Shown piece by piece: positions 1 through 7,427 of a DNA stretch of 64,000 bases (its first letter is position 1; each line of letters opens with the position of its first letter). The position numbers were made by a program, and so were the translations under genes. This DNA comes from Massilia eurypsychrophila (GTDB taxonomy: Bacteria > Pseudomonadota > Gammaproteobacteria > Burkholderiales > Burkholderiaceae_D): positions 62,001 to 126,000 of the forward strand of contig NZ_PDOC01000002.1 in assembly GCF_002760655.1 (NCBI RefSeq), in the 5' to 3' direction. Under the pieces are notes generated by a model. It was given only the letters and a program-made list of their open reading frames with translations, was not told the origin of the DNA and made no database searches.

Positions 1-1272
1 GCGGATGGGTTGCGCCAGTTCTACGTCGACCAGCGCCTCAAGCAGGTTCCAACTACGCCCGGCGGCGCGCCACAGGCAGCATCCGCCATGCCGGGCGGCC
101 CGATGTCGCCGAAGGTCGGCGGCCCTGATTGGATGCAGGCATTCCAAGCTGACCAGCCAGCGCCGGCCGCTCGCGCGCCGCAACAGGCCGCGCTGGGCGA
201 CCCGTACAGTCAGCGGATGGTGCTTGCCCAAGAGCTGCGCGGCGCCGGCCACCATGCCGAAGCTGACGCACAGGAAGCAGCGGCGCTTAAGTTCAAGCCG
301 AAGTACGAAACTAAGCCGCAGGTCGTGCGCGGGCCAGACGGTAGCCCGATGTTGGTGCAGACGGCCGATGACGGCACCGTGCGCCCGATCAGCGGCGGCT
401 ACGGGGTGGCTGAGAAACTCGACTTCCGCGACATGGGTGGCACGGTGGATGGCCTCGATCCTTACAGCGGCAAGAGACTGCAGAGCTTCACCAAGACAAA
501 GAGCTTTGCAGATCGCAACGCAGGCGCCCGCCTGCAATTCGACAAAGAGCAGGCGGTTGGCACCGGCCCCGACGCATCCGAGGCGATGATCGACGCCATC
601 GGCATGGGCAAGATGGCGCCACCATCCGGCTACGCGCTGCGCAACCCGAAGATGCTGCAGATGATGGAGCGCGTCGCGCAGAAATACCCTGAGTTCGACG
701 CGACCGAATACGACGGCAAGAAGCGAGCCATGCGGGATTTCACCACCGGCAGGCAGGGCGATTCGATCCGATCCTTCGCAGTGGCAACCGACCACCTCAC
801 GCAGTTGAAGGGGCTGATTGGCGCGCTCGACAACAAGGATATCCCGCTGGTCAATAAGTACGCCAACATCATTGCGCAGCAAACAGGCAGCACTGCGCCG
901 ACCAACTTCGACGCCGCGAAGGGCATCGTTGCCAAGGAGGTGCTGAAGTCGATCGTGGCCGGCGGCGGCGGCGTGGAGGAGCGGCAAGAGCTGGCGCACC
1001 TGCTCGACAACGCAAAGACCACAAAGCAGCTCAACGGTGTGGTCGACACCTATCTGCATTTGATGGGCGCGCAGAAGCAAGGCTTGGAGCGGCAATATGA
1101 ATTGTCGACCGGGCGGAAGGATGCGGCAACGCGGTTTAACTACAAATCCGACGCCGATCCTCATCCGCCTACTGCAGCCCAGCACTCCATCGTCGCACCG
1201 AATGGGAAAACGTACAGCTTCCCCGACGCCAAGGCGCTGGCCAACTTCAAACTCTCCGCGGGGCTTAAATAA
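1..1272 (+). CDS. Phage virion-type protein, 5' end outside window
   Basis: The frame is open at the left edge (codons GCG GAT GGG precede the first possible start, a TTG at 10), so this is probably the C-terminal part of a longer protein. About 420 residues are visible, beginning with an Ala/Pro/Gln-rich, disordered-looking stretch (about residues 10-65), then a mostly helical body. I recognise no enzymatic motif. Its stop overlaps the start of the next gene as TAATG, the tight spacing of a phage structural operon, and the next gene has the low-complexity, helical look of internal virion or DNA-ejection proteins. Assignment as a phage structural protein rests on that context and composition, not on a catalytic signature. 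Confidence 0.6.
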   Translation, partial: ADGLRQFYVDQRLKQVPTTPGGAPQAASAMPGGPMSPKVGGPDWMQAFQADQPAPAARAPQQAALGDPYSQRMVLAQELRGAGHHAEADAQEAAALKFKPKYETKPQVVRGPDGSPMLVQTADDGTVRPISGGYGVAEKLDFRDMGGTVDGLDPYSGKRLQSFTKTKSFADRNAGARLQFDKEQAVGTGPDASEAMIDAIGMGKMAPPSGYALRNPKMLQMMERVAQKYPEFDATEYDGKKRAMRDFTTGRQGDSIRSFAVATDHLTQLKGLIGALDNKDIPLVNKYANIIAQQTGSTAPTNFDAAKGIVAKEVLKSIVAGGGGVEERQELAHLLDNAKTTKQLNGVVDTYLHLMGAQKQGLERQYELSTGRKDAATRFNYKSDADPHPPTAAQHSIVAPNGKTYSFPDAKALANFKLSAGLK

Positions 1273-3377
1273 TGCCTGATTACGACAAACTGGCTGCGCA
1301 ATACGGGGCGTCCGACGACGACAAATACGACCGCCTGGCTGCGAAGTTTAGCGCCGCGCCGAAGACCAAGCCGTTCGGCCAGCAGCTCAACGACTCGATC
1401 GCCGACGTCCCGCGCCAGCTCGGCCTGACCGCACGCTACGGCCTGGAGGGCCTGGGCGACACGTTCGACGCCTTCGTCGGCAACCCGCTGCGCACGCTGG
1501 CCAGCCCGGTGCTGGGCAACAAACCGACCGCACGGACCGGCGCCGCGCTCGCCGACATAGCGGGCCTGCCGCAGCCGAGAACCGCCGGTGAGCGCGTCGT
1601 TGGTGACGCTGCCCGCATGGTGGCCGGTGGCGGCGGCATGCTGGGCGCCGCGTCGAAGGTGGCCGGCGCTACCACTGGCATGGCGCAAGGTGTCGGCCGC
1701 ATGCTGGCATCGAACCCGGCGCAGCAGCTGACATCGGCCGGCGCCGCGGGCGCGGCCGGCGGCTACACGCGCGAGACTGGCGGCAACGACACTTCGCAGA
1801 TGGTGGCGTCGCTGGCCGCTGGCGTGGCTACCCCGTTTGCCGTCAACGGTGCGATGCGCGCCGGGCAGTCGGCCGCCGGCGCCGCCCGCAACATGGTATC
1901 GCCGCGCGCGCCCTCCCCGGTGCAGATCGACATCACCATCAACAACGCGATCGAGCGCAGCGGCATGAACCTGTCGCAACTGCCGGCCGAAGTGGCGCAG
2001 GGCATCCGCGCCGACGTGTCCAAGGCTATGCAGATCGGCGACGACATTTCGCCTGCCGCCGTGAGCCGGCTGGTCGACTACCGGCTGACGGGCGCCACGC
2101 CGAACCGGGCAGGCCTGACGCTAGATCCGGCAGTCGTCACGCAGCAGCGCAACCTGGCCAAGCTGGGCATCAATAGCAAGGATGTCGCCGCGCAGCAGCT
2201 GGGCCAGATGCAGAACGCGAACGATCGCCAGCTGACGGCCGGCCTGAACACGTTGGGCGCCAATACCGCTGACCACGCGATCGCCGGCGGCGGTAAGGTG
2301 ATGGACGCGCTCGGCCAGCGCAACGACCGCGCAAAGGACATCATCGGCAACCTGTACCAGCGCGCGCGCGACACTGGCGGCCGGAGTGCGGCACTCGATC
2401 CGCACGCATTCACCAACCGCGCCAACAACCTGCTCGACGACGCGCTGCTGGGCGGGAAGTTGCCGGCCGACGTGCGCAACCTGCTCAACAAGGCCGCCGC
2501 CGGCGAGATGCCGCTGACGGTCGACGTCGCCGAGCAGTTCAAGACGCGCATCGGCGACCTGCAGCGCTCGACCTTCGATATGGCTGAGCGCAAGGCGCTG
2601 GGCATGGTGCGCAGCGCGCTGGACGACGCCCCGCTGCTGCCAGGACAGGAGATGGGCCGCGAGTCGATCGCCGCCTTCAACAAGGCGCGCGGCATGAACC
2701 GGGCATGGATGGGCATCGTCGACAAGACGCCGGCCCTGCAGGCTGTCCGCGACGGCATCGAGCCAGACAAGTTCGTGCAGCAATTCATCGTCGGCGCCGG
2801 CGCCAAGTCCAACGTGATGGACGTCGCCATGCTGAAGAACTCCGTGAAGGGCAATCCGGAGGCAATGACCGCCATCAAGGGGCAGATCACCAGCCACCTG
2901 AAGGCGCGGGCGCTCAATGGCGCCGAGGATGAGGTGGGCAACTTCAGCCAGTCGGCATACAACAAGGCGCTGAACGCGATCGGTGACCGCAAGCTGGCCC
3001 TGTTTTTCGACAAGCCGGCCATCGACCAGATGAGGGCAATCGGGCGGGTGGCCAGCTACGAGCAGTTCCAGCCAGCTGGCAGCGCGGTCAACAACTCCAA
3101 CACGGCCGGCACCGGCATGGCCGCCCTGCTCGACCGGATCGGCTCGAGCGCATTCCTGTCGAAGATTCCAGCCGGCAAGCTGCTGGCCGACCCGCTGCAG
3201 AACATCGCCATCGGCATGCAGGCCAAGCAATCGCTAAATGTGCCGCGCGCGCTGACCGATGGCACTCGGATGCCGCAGCCGGTGCCGCGTGGGCTGGCGA
3301 TGTCGCCGGCGGCGCTGATGGGAACTGAGGGCGAAGAGGAGCGCAAGCGGCGCGAGGCCGGCTTACTTTTTCCGTGA
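1272..3377 (+). CDS. Large phage internal virion / DNA-ejection-like protein
   Basis: 701 residues. The N-terminus contains a duplicated DKLAAQYG...YDRLAAKFS motif, a short repeat often seen at the start of podovirus-type internal virion proteins. A Gly/Ala-rich region (about residues 110-205) with hydrophobic stretches could insert in membrane. The remainder is predicted helical with many Asn/Ala/Leu heptads. No protease or lysozyme motif is visible. The start ATG overlaps the previous stop (TAATG), indicating translational coupling. Function as an ejection or internal head protein is inferred from size, composition and its place after another virion-type gene. Confidence 0.6.
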   Translation: MPDYDKLAAQYGASDDDKYDRLAAKFSAAPKTKPFGQQLNDSIADVPRQLGLTARYGLEGLGDTFDAFVGNPLRTLASPVLGNKPTARTGAALADIAGLPQPRTAGERVVGDAARMVAGGGGMLGAASKVAGATTGMAQGVGRMLASNPAQQLTSAGAAGAAGGYTRETGGNDTSQMVASLAAGVATPFAVNGAMRAGQSAAGAARNMVSPRAPSPVQIDITINNAIERSGMNLSQLPAEVAQGIRADVSKAMQIGDDISPAAVSRLVDYRLTGATPNRAGLTLDPAVVTQQRNLAKLGINSKDVAAQQLGQMQNANDRQLTAGLNTLGANTADHAIAGGGKVMDALGQRNDRAKDIIGNLYQRARDTGGRSAALDPHAFTNRANNLLDDALLGGKLPADVRNLLNKAAAGEMPLTVDVAEQFKTRIGDLQRSTFDMAERKALGMVRSALDDAPLLPGQEMGRESIAAFNKARGMNRAWMGIVDKTPALQAVRDGIEPDKFVQQFIVGAGAKSNVMDVAMLKNSVKGNPEAMTAIKGQITSHLKARALNGAEDEVGNFSQSAYNKALNAIGDRKLALFFDKPAIDQMRAIGRVASYEQFQPAGSAVNNSNTAGTGMAALLDRIGSSAFLSKIPAGKLLADPLQNIAIGMQAKQSLNVPRALTDGTRMPQPVPRGLAMSPAALMGTEGEEERKRREAGLLFP

Positions 3378-3440
3378 CCAGTACCAGGCGTTAAATATCC
3401 ATGCTAGGGCGGCGCCGAGTTGAATAGGGTCGTAGTGCAT
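3363..3440 (-). CDS. Possible 25-residue membrane peptide
   Basis: On the minus strand an ATG at 3440 opens 25 codons ending in TAA, with a well-placed GAGGA ribosome-binding sequence 4-5 bases upstream. The peptide starts MHYDPIQLGAAL and has a hydrophobic, Trp/Tyr-rich core and a basic SRKK tail, the pattern of a small membrane peptide. It runs convergently into the end of the large phage gene. There is no homology basis for it, so it may be fortuitous. Confidence 0.3.
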   Translation of the reverse strand: MHYDPIQLGAALAWIFNAWYWSRKK

Positions 3441-3480
3441 ACGTTCCTCGAAGTGGTTGCCAATTATATACCTCACCAAA

Positions 3481-3502
3481 GCCTGCAGGACGCAGGCGTT
3501 TT
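3481..3502 (+). terminator. Hairpin with short T run
   Basis: GCCTGC and GCAGGC form a 6-bp stem around a 5-base loop (AGGAC) and are followed by GTTTT. It lies between the end of the phage structural genes and the next ORF. The T run is short, so it is a weak intrinsic terminator candidate. Confidence 0.4.
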
Positions 3503-3514
3503 GAAGACTGGATC

Positions 3515-4183
3515 ATGACAAAAAAAGTTAAACCGGCCGCCCCACCAGTCGATAGCAGCACTGCACTCCAGGTGCGCGTCGCGCTCGGAGAGTCCGCGGT
3601 TGAAGCACACGCGCGCACAATGATGAGCCCCGTTTCCAATGCCGCGGTCAGCGCCTACAATTTCCACCCGATCAGAACGGGCTGCGACATCAACGGCTTA
3701 GTGGGCGAAATAGCCAAGCAAACGAAACGCGTTCAGGACGGGGACATGTCCGGGCCAGAGGCAATGCTCGTCTCGCAAGCGCACGCGCTGGACGTCCTCT
3801 TCAGCTCCCTGGCTCAGAAGGCAGCAAGCAACATGGGCGCCGGCTATCTGCAAGCGACCGAGGCTTATTTGCGCCTGGCGTTGAAAGCGCAGTCTCAATG
3901 CCGCACAACGATCGAGGCGCTGGGCGAACTTAAGCATCCCCGCACCGCTACCTTCATCAAGCAGGCGAACATCGCCAGCCAGCAGCAGGTGAACAACGCC
4001 GATACTCGGAACAGTACGCACACAGGCGCGCAGGCGGGCGCACGGGAAAAAGACATCACACCGACGAACGAACAATTAACCGAGGACCTAAATGCGCCAA
4101 TGGACACCCGAGCAGCGAGCGCGTCAATCTGCGCTCATCCGGACATGGAAACCGTGGGAACGGTCGACCGGGCCAAGCACTGA
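3515..4183 (+). CDS. Conserved hypothetical protein of prophage context
   Basis: 222 residues with no recognised catalytic motif. The middle (about residues 60-150) is Ala/Leu-rich and helical and contains a block around AEAYLRLALKAQSQCR. The C-terminal 60 residues are polar and probably disordered. I recall similar proteins in Burkholderiales genomes beside the TPEQRARQ-type small protein that follows here, but cannot name a domain. The next gene begins inside its 3' end in another frame. ATG at 3515 is used; the ribosome-binding site is weak. Confidence 0.55.
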   Translation: MTKKVKPAAPPVDSSTALQVRVALGESAVEAHARTMMSPVSNAAVSAYNFHPIRTGCDINGLVGEIAKQTKRVQDGDMSGPEAMLVSQAHALDVLFSSLAQKAASNMGAGYLQATEAYLRLALKAQSQCRTTIEALGELKHPRTATFIKQANIASQQQVNNADTRNSTHTGAQAGAREKDITPTNEQLTEDLNAPMDTRAASASICAHPDMETVGTVDRAKH

Positions 4184-4334
4184 GGCCGGCAAAGCAATCG
4201 CAGCGGGCAACTCGCTCAAGCACGGCATGCGCTCGTCCGCCTGGATCGCAGAGCGAAACGGCGTCAACGAGATTTTGCTACAGTTGGCGCACTGCCCGAG
4301 CGAAAGCAGCAGCGCTTCGTCGCTGAGTACCTGA
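4092..4334 (+). CDS. Small phage-associated protein (TPEQRARQ...KHG type)
   Basis: 80 residues starting MRQWTPEQRARQ and containing WKPWERSTGP...GKAIAAGNSLKHGMRS, a recurring signature of small basic proteins encoded immediately upstream of terminase small subunits in prophages. The last 20 residues (Ser-rich) overlap the terminase fragment in another frame and look non-native, so the original C-terminus may have been altered. It overlaps the end of the preceding gene by about 90 bases. Role unknown; DNA-packaging neighbourhood inferred. Confidence 0.6.
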   Translation: MRQWTPEQRARQSALIRTWKPWERSTGPSTEAGKAIAAGNSLKHGMRSSAWIAERNGVNEILLQLAHCPSESSSASSLST

Positions 4335-4585
4335 TCGACCTGAACGCGACCGCCGCATACAAGCGCGCTGGCTATGAGGGCAAGGGGAAGTCTGCCGAGA
4401 ACGCCGCATCGCGCATGTTGGGGAATGTTGGGGTGCAACTCGCCGTGACCGCAGCCATGCAACAGCGCGGCGAGCGGACTGGCATCACCGCCGATCAAGT
4501 CATCCGCGAGATCGAGCGCATGGCCGTCACGCGCGAGGCTATATGCATTGGAGTCTTGCTCTTTCGCTATTTTCCGAGCCCATAA
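4280..4585 (+). pseudogene. Terminase small subunit, truncated fragment
   Basis: In one frame the sequence reads LPERKQQRFVAEYLIDLN followed by ATAAYKRAGYEGK...ASRMLGNVGVQ...ITADQVIREIERMAV, a clear Terminase_2-type N-terminal DNA-binding domain (helix-turn-helix with the AAxRAGY motif). After about position 4540 the reading continues as ICIGVLLFRYFPSP and stops, unlike the family's C-terminal half. There is no ATG at the expected start near 4280. The gene is therefore broken at its 3' side, and no large terminase subunit follows. The break coincides with the start of a different element on the other strand. Confidence 0.75.
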
Positions 4586-4670
4586 AAGAAGCGTCAGACC
4601 GCAAGCGTTGTCTTTTTGGTATTTATCGTGTCCATAAAAAGGCGAGCCTGCGCGCCCAGCTTGCCGCAAA

Positions 4671-5177
4671 CTATCCCGCTTGCCGCTCGGCCCAGGCGAT
4701 CACCTCGCGCGCCTTGTACAGCGCTTGCGATCGCCCGGGCACCGGCAAGCGGATCGGCCGCGGGAAGGTCGGCAGACACACGATGTCGCTGCGTACGCGA
4801 TTGATGGAGCGCTTCAGGTATGTGCCGATGGCCGCTGTATCCCAAAGATCTACCGATATTGGCAAAACCGGTCTCGTAGAGGCAATCACAGCTGCGACGA
4901 TCTCTTTGACGAGGGCGGCCTCAACAGTGTCGATATTGGCCTTCGTGCCATGCTGGCCGCTGGAAGCGACGTCGGCACCGCTTGGCACTGGCGCAGCGCA
5001 GGAGGCGACCCAGTATTCGACCGCGACCAAGTTAATCCACAAGTCGCCGTCGATCTCCTTGCAGTGGAGACCATCAACCCAGTGACCGCCGAGTCGGCGA
5101 GCCTTTACCGCTTTCTCTGTGTCCGCCGTGAGCTCCACGTACTTCCCGACTGTGACCCAGGTAATTGGATATAACAT
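4671..5177 (-). CDS. Excisionase-like protein with C-terminal AlpA-like domain
   Basis: 168 residues from the ATG at 5177, which has a GAGG ribosome-binding site; a longer upstream reading lacks one. The N-terminal half (residues 5-55) reads WVTVGKYVELTADTEKAVKARR...LWINLVAVEYWV, the excisionase-like fold in which a helix-turn-helix is followed by a wing. The C-terminal 50 residues (IGTYLKRSINRVRSD...KAREVIAWAE) resemble a second small AlpA/Xis-type DNA-binding domain. It sits 50 bases downstream of an AlpA gene on the same strand, the usual order alpA-xis-int. The expected integrase is missing: the sequence beyond the stop runs into the truncated terminase. Likely role: recombination directionality factor of the second element. 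Confidence 0.65.
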   Translation of the reverse strand: MLYPITWVTVGKYVELTADTEKAVKARRLGGHWVDGLHCKEIDGDLWINLVAVEYWVASCAAPVPSGADVASSGQHGTKANIDTVEAALVKEIVAAVIASTRPVLPISVDLWDTAAIGTYLKRSINRVRSDIVCLPTFPRPIRLPVPGRSQALYKAREVIAWAERQAG

Positions 5178-5227
5178 CGCCGCCTCAATTTGGAAGTGCA
5201 CCTTTTTGCGTTCCCCCGATGTGGCTG

Positions 5228-5440
5228 CTACCCGACTGTCGCCATCCACGCACGCACATCCTCAACGCGCCAGGCGGTGACGTTCTCCGACAGCTTGACC
5301 GGCGCCGGGAACGTCTTGGCTGCCACCTTGCGCCACAGCGTGGCCGCCGAGAACGGGATGATAGTGATAAGTTGTCGCTGCCGAACATAGCCGACCTCTG
5401 GCAGGGTGTAGCGCGATCCGTCTTCATTCGAGGCGCCCAT
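5228..5440 (-). CDS. AlpA family phage regulator
   Basis: 70 residues. The pattern IIPFSAATLWRKVAAKTFPAP...AWRVEDVRAWM is the Phage_AlpA winged helix-turn-helix (helix-turn-helix, PxPVKL wing, then W-x-x-x-[ED]-[VI]-x-x-W-[LIM]). The start ATG at 5440 is preceded by a perfect AGGAGG at good spacing. AlpA proteins activate integrase and excisionase genes of P4-like elements; this one is immediately upstream of an excisionase-like gene. It is transcribed away from the C4-like leader and small-ORF cassette. Confidence 0.8.
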   Translation of the reverse strand: MGASNEDGSRYTLPEVGYVRQRQLITIIPFSAATLWRKVAAKTFPAPVKLSENVTAWRVEDVRAWMATVG

Positions 5441-5604
5441 TGATACCTCCTGAAACAGGATGAGAATGCCATGGGGGCGTCCAATGCAGCGCGCGGCAGC
5501 CCCAGATTTCTACAAATCAACTTGACGGCCGCCGTTCTCGTGGGCTATTCTGAACTGTCGCGAAAAAAGAAGCGACCGGGTTTGACAGCTCGAATTGCAT
5601 GCGG

Positions 5605-5760
5605 CGGACAACCGCCAACCGGCGGTATTTTTTCGTCCGTACCACTTGCGTCTCCTATGAGCGGCGGTGGTGGGGAGGCTTCGGCCTGCCGGTATCCGTA
5701 TGCACCGGTCTGTCAACCCTGCCATTCGCTGCTCTCCCCATTTGACAGTGGGGCGTGCAG
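5605..5760 (+). ncRNA. C4 antisense RNA-like / P4-type immunity leader
   Basis: After the terminator hairpin come TCGTCCGT, a GGTGGTGGGGAGGC stretch, a GGCTTCGGCC tetraloop hairpin, CCGGTAT...ATGCACCGG as a second stem, and the block GGTCTGTCAACCCTGC. This succession (GGGGAG, small UUCG-type hairpin, CCGGT...ACCGGTC, then a CAACCC block) matches what I know of C4 antisense RNAs and the Icd/Ash region of P1/P4-type phages, where a processed RNA pairs with the leader of the downstream operon. The downstream operon here is the four-gene cassette starting at 5786. A frame through this region (from 5471) looks like the Icd-like reading often mis-annotated here. Assigned from memory of the family's shape; a covariance-model search was not possible. 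Confidence 0.55.
5611..5633 (+). terminator. Intrinsic terminator in the C4-like leader
   Basis: ACCGCC, loop AACC, GGCGGT form a perfect 6-bp GC-rich stem followed by ATTTTTT. Its position at the head of the leader region is the same as the early terminator in P4-type immunity regions. Confidence 0.6.
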
Positions 5761-5785
5761 TTCACCACCTGCATACGGAGGCATC

Positions 5786-6118
5786 ATGCCAAACACCACC
5801 ACCCCAGATACTACTGCCGCCCCTTCAACGGTCGCACTCCATCGACCGTTCTCCTGGTTGCACAGCTCGCTCGACGACAATGCAAACGCCCAGCTAATTG
5901 CTCGTACCCTCGACGTTTGCAACGGCGTAGCGCTCTGCCTTGACCTGGTTCAGATGAGCGATGTCGATCGCGCTACCTGCGCTCAGCCTGTCCTCAGCGT
6001 CTGCGACTCTTCGTACCTCATGCTCTTGGCGACAGCGTCAGTAAAAATGTTGGCCGACAGCGCCGCGGGCGAAATCGAGTCCATGAACAGCCGCGCGCAG
6101 AAAGGCGGTGCAGCATGA
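5786..6118 (+). CDS. Small hypothetical protein, first of four-gene cassette
   Basis: 110 residues from the ATG at 5786, which has a perfect GGAGG six bases upstream; the longer frame upstream runs through the C4-like RNA and is not used. The N-terminal 20 residues are Thr/Pro/Ala-rich. The rest (PFSWLHSSLDDNANAQLIARTLDVCNG..., with VCDSSYLMLLATASVKML) is predicted helical. No domain recognised. It ends in ATGA overlap with the next gene. Position directly after the immunity-like leader suggests an early-operon gene of a P4-like element. Confidence 0.6.
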   Translation: MPNTTTPDTTAAPSTVALHRPFSWLHSSLDDNANAQLIARTLDVCNGVALCLDLVQMSDVDRATCAQPVLSVCDSSYLMLLATASVKMLADSAAGEIESMNSRAQKGGAA

Positions 6119-6507
6119 ACGCTCGCGCGCCGATCGAATGCCAGTCAATCGTACTGCGCACGCCGTACGGGTCAATGCACATCGATCCAGCGGAAGCCGA
6201 CGACCATGCCATCATGCGCGTCAGACAATTATCAGGATTGCTCGCATTGATGAGTGACTCCGATAGTACCGACGACATGCTTCGTTTGGCCGCGAAACTC
6301 AGTGCTGAGATGGGTAACGTGGTCAGCCAAATCCGTTCCATCGAGGGTTCGGTCGAACTCGGCCAGCTTGCGCGGCAGACCGCCCAGATTCTCTTGGCAT
6401 TCCAGCCAACCGAAGGCCCTTCTCACATGCTCTGGCTCGCCCAGCAACTTGCCGACGAGCTTGTCGGAACCATCGCCGGTGCGCCCGCATGTGGAGTTGC
6501 ATCATGA
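6115..6507 (+). CDS. Small hypothetical protein, second of cassette
   Basis: 130 residues, starting in ATGA overlap with the preceding stop. Mostly helical, with repeated RQL/ARQ patterns and no recognised motif (central part LRLAAKLSAEMGNVVSQIRS). Codon use is like the neighbouring cassette genes. Tight coupling indicates co-translation with 5786-6118 and the two genes after it. Function unknown. Confidence 0.55.
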   Translation: MNARAPIECQSIVLRTPYGSMHIDPAEADDHAIMRVRQLSGLLALMSDSDSTDDMLRLAAKLSAEMGNVVSQIRSIEGSVELGQLARQTAQILLAFQPTEGPSHMLWLAQQLADELVGTIAGAPACGVAS

Positions 6508-6767
6508 TCGCCGGGAAATTTGGCCTCGAGTGCGACAGCACAAGCATAATGCGCCGTAAGGGGCGGGCGCGGCCCACGTCGACCGCGTCGGTTGTTGAGG
6601 ATGCGCCGCCGCCGCTAACCCCGGCCGAACTGCGCCTGCTCAAGTCGTTCCGCGCCGTGGACGATCGCAGCCGCGATTTTATGGAGCGAGTTGCGGCAGC
6701 ACAGGCGGCGCGGCGCTCGCTTCATAAACAGCCAACCTTACACCTGGTGACGGGAGGCTTCCAATGA
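6504..6767 (+). CDS. Small hypothetical protein, third of cassette
   Basis: 87 residues from the ATG at 6504, chosen over an upstream ATG at 6489 because it overlaps the previous stop as ATGA like the other joints of this operon. The N-terminus is basic and variable. Residues 38-72 (LTPAELRLLKSFRAVDDRSR...) look like a helical DNA-binding or dimerisation segment such as occurs in phage regulators, but this is only an impression. It ends by overlapping the next gene. Confidence 0.5.
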   Translation: MIAGKFGLECDSTSIMRRKGRARPTSTASVVEDAPPPLTPAELRLLKSFRAVDDRSRDFMERVAAAQAARRSLHKQPTLHLVTGGFQ

Positions 6768-7000
6768 CCGACCTCGAACGATTGACCGCTGCTTTCCACG
6801 CCATGAACCCATGGGCGCAACGCCTCCTCAGCGACTTGGCGGAAAAGTATGCGGTAGGCTTTCCGGCTCCGAGGCCCAAAACGCATCTCCGACTAGTCGC
6901 CGTCGGGCGTCAGCGACCGCCGCGCGGCAAGAAGCAACCGGCTGAGTGCCAGGCCGCAGAGGTACGCGTCGCGGCGCTCTTGACTGACTTCAGCCCCTAA
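6764..7000 (+). CDS. Small hypothetical protein, last of cassette
   Basis: 78 residues, start in ATGA overlap. The N-terminal 35 residues (MTDLERLTAAFHAMNPWAQR...LLSDLAEKYA) form an amphipathic helical pair similar in style to residues 38-72 of the preceding protein, raising the possibility of a duplicated small domain. The C-terminal part is basic and proline-rich. Function unknown. Confidence 0.5.
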   Translation: MTDLERLTAAFHAMNPWAQRLLSDLAEKYAVGFPAPRPKTHLRLVAVGRQRPPRGKKQPAECQAAEVRVAALLTDFSP

Positions 7001-7043
7001 TTCACAACGGAGCAGTATCGCGTTCCGGAGTGCGACGCGGTTA

Positions 7044-7063
7044 TACTGGATGAATGTACAGTC
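7044..7063 (+). promoter_or_regulatory. LexA-type SOS box
   Basis: CTG, ten bases, CAG within TACTG...TACAGT matches the core of the LexA consensus used in enterobacteria and many betaproteobacteria (CTG-N10-CAG with AT-rich centre). A TATACT -10-like hexamer overlaps its left half and the start codon of the following ORF lies in its right half. One copy only; no LexA gene is visible in the window. Confidence 0.5.
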
Positions 7064-7398
7064 ATATCAAGCGCCTTCGAGTGAGGGGCGAGCGAAGGCC
7101 AGATCGGGAAATTTCCGCCGATCCGGGCGCCGTCGGAAACCTTACGGTATTCCGACAGGGCGCGGAGATCGTCGCCGCGTTCCACGCTGGCGGGGGCACT
7201 GGGCAGCCAGGGGAGCTGTTGCCTGCGTTGTTCCGCGCTCGGCTCGTCACAATGCATGGTCAAGGGATGTTGTTCCAAGGATGGGAGCGGCCGCTAGGTC
7301 ATGACCAAAAAGATACGGAGAGCAATAAGCAGGAATGGTCGGTTCGCCTGATGGCAGCCCCTCCTGAGGTCGCGCCGCCATCCCAGCGCTTGGGGTAA
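7054..7398 (+). CDS. Conserved hypothetical protein, probably SOS-controlled
   Basis: 114 residues. The order MYSHIKRLRVRGERRP, VGNLTVFRQGAEIVAAF, GELLPALFRARLVTMHGQGMLF is recognisable to me as a small family in Burkholderiales prophages and plasmids, without known function; it is predicted beta-rich. The ATG at 7054 lies inside a LexA-type box and no ribosome-binding site precedes it, so either translation is leaderless or the true start is slightly downstream. Context: between the small-ORF cassette and a convergent membrane-anchored protein. Confidence 0.55.
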   Translation: MYSHIKRLRVRGERRPDREISADPGAVGNLTVFRQGAEIVAAFHAGGGTGQPGELLPALFRARLVTMHGQGMLFQGWERPLGHDQKDTESNKQEWSVRLMAAPPEVAPPSQRLG

Positions 7399-7427
7399 CT
7401 GCCGGCGAAAATCTAGCTTCCCAGTCG

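Noticed and set aside
5471-5785. N-terminal extension of the ORF ending at 6118 (Icd-like reading)
   Set aside because: It runs through the C4-like structured leader; the ATG at 5786 has a perfect ribosome-binding site.
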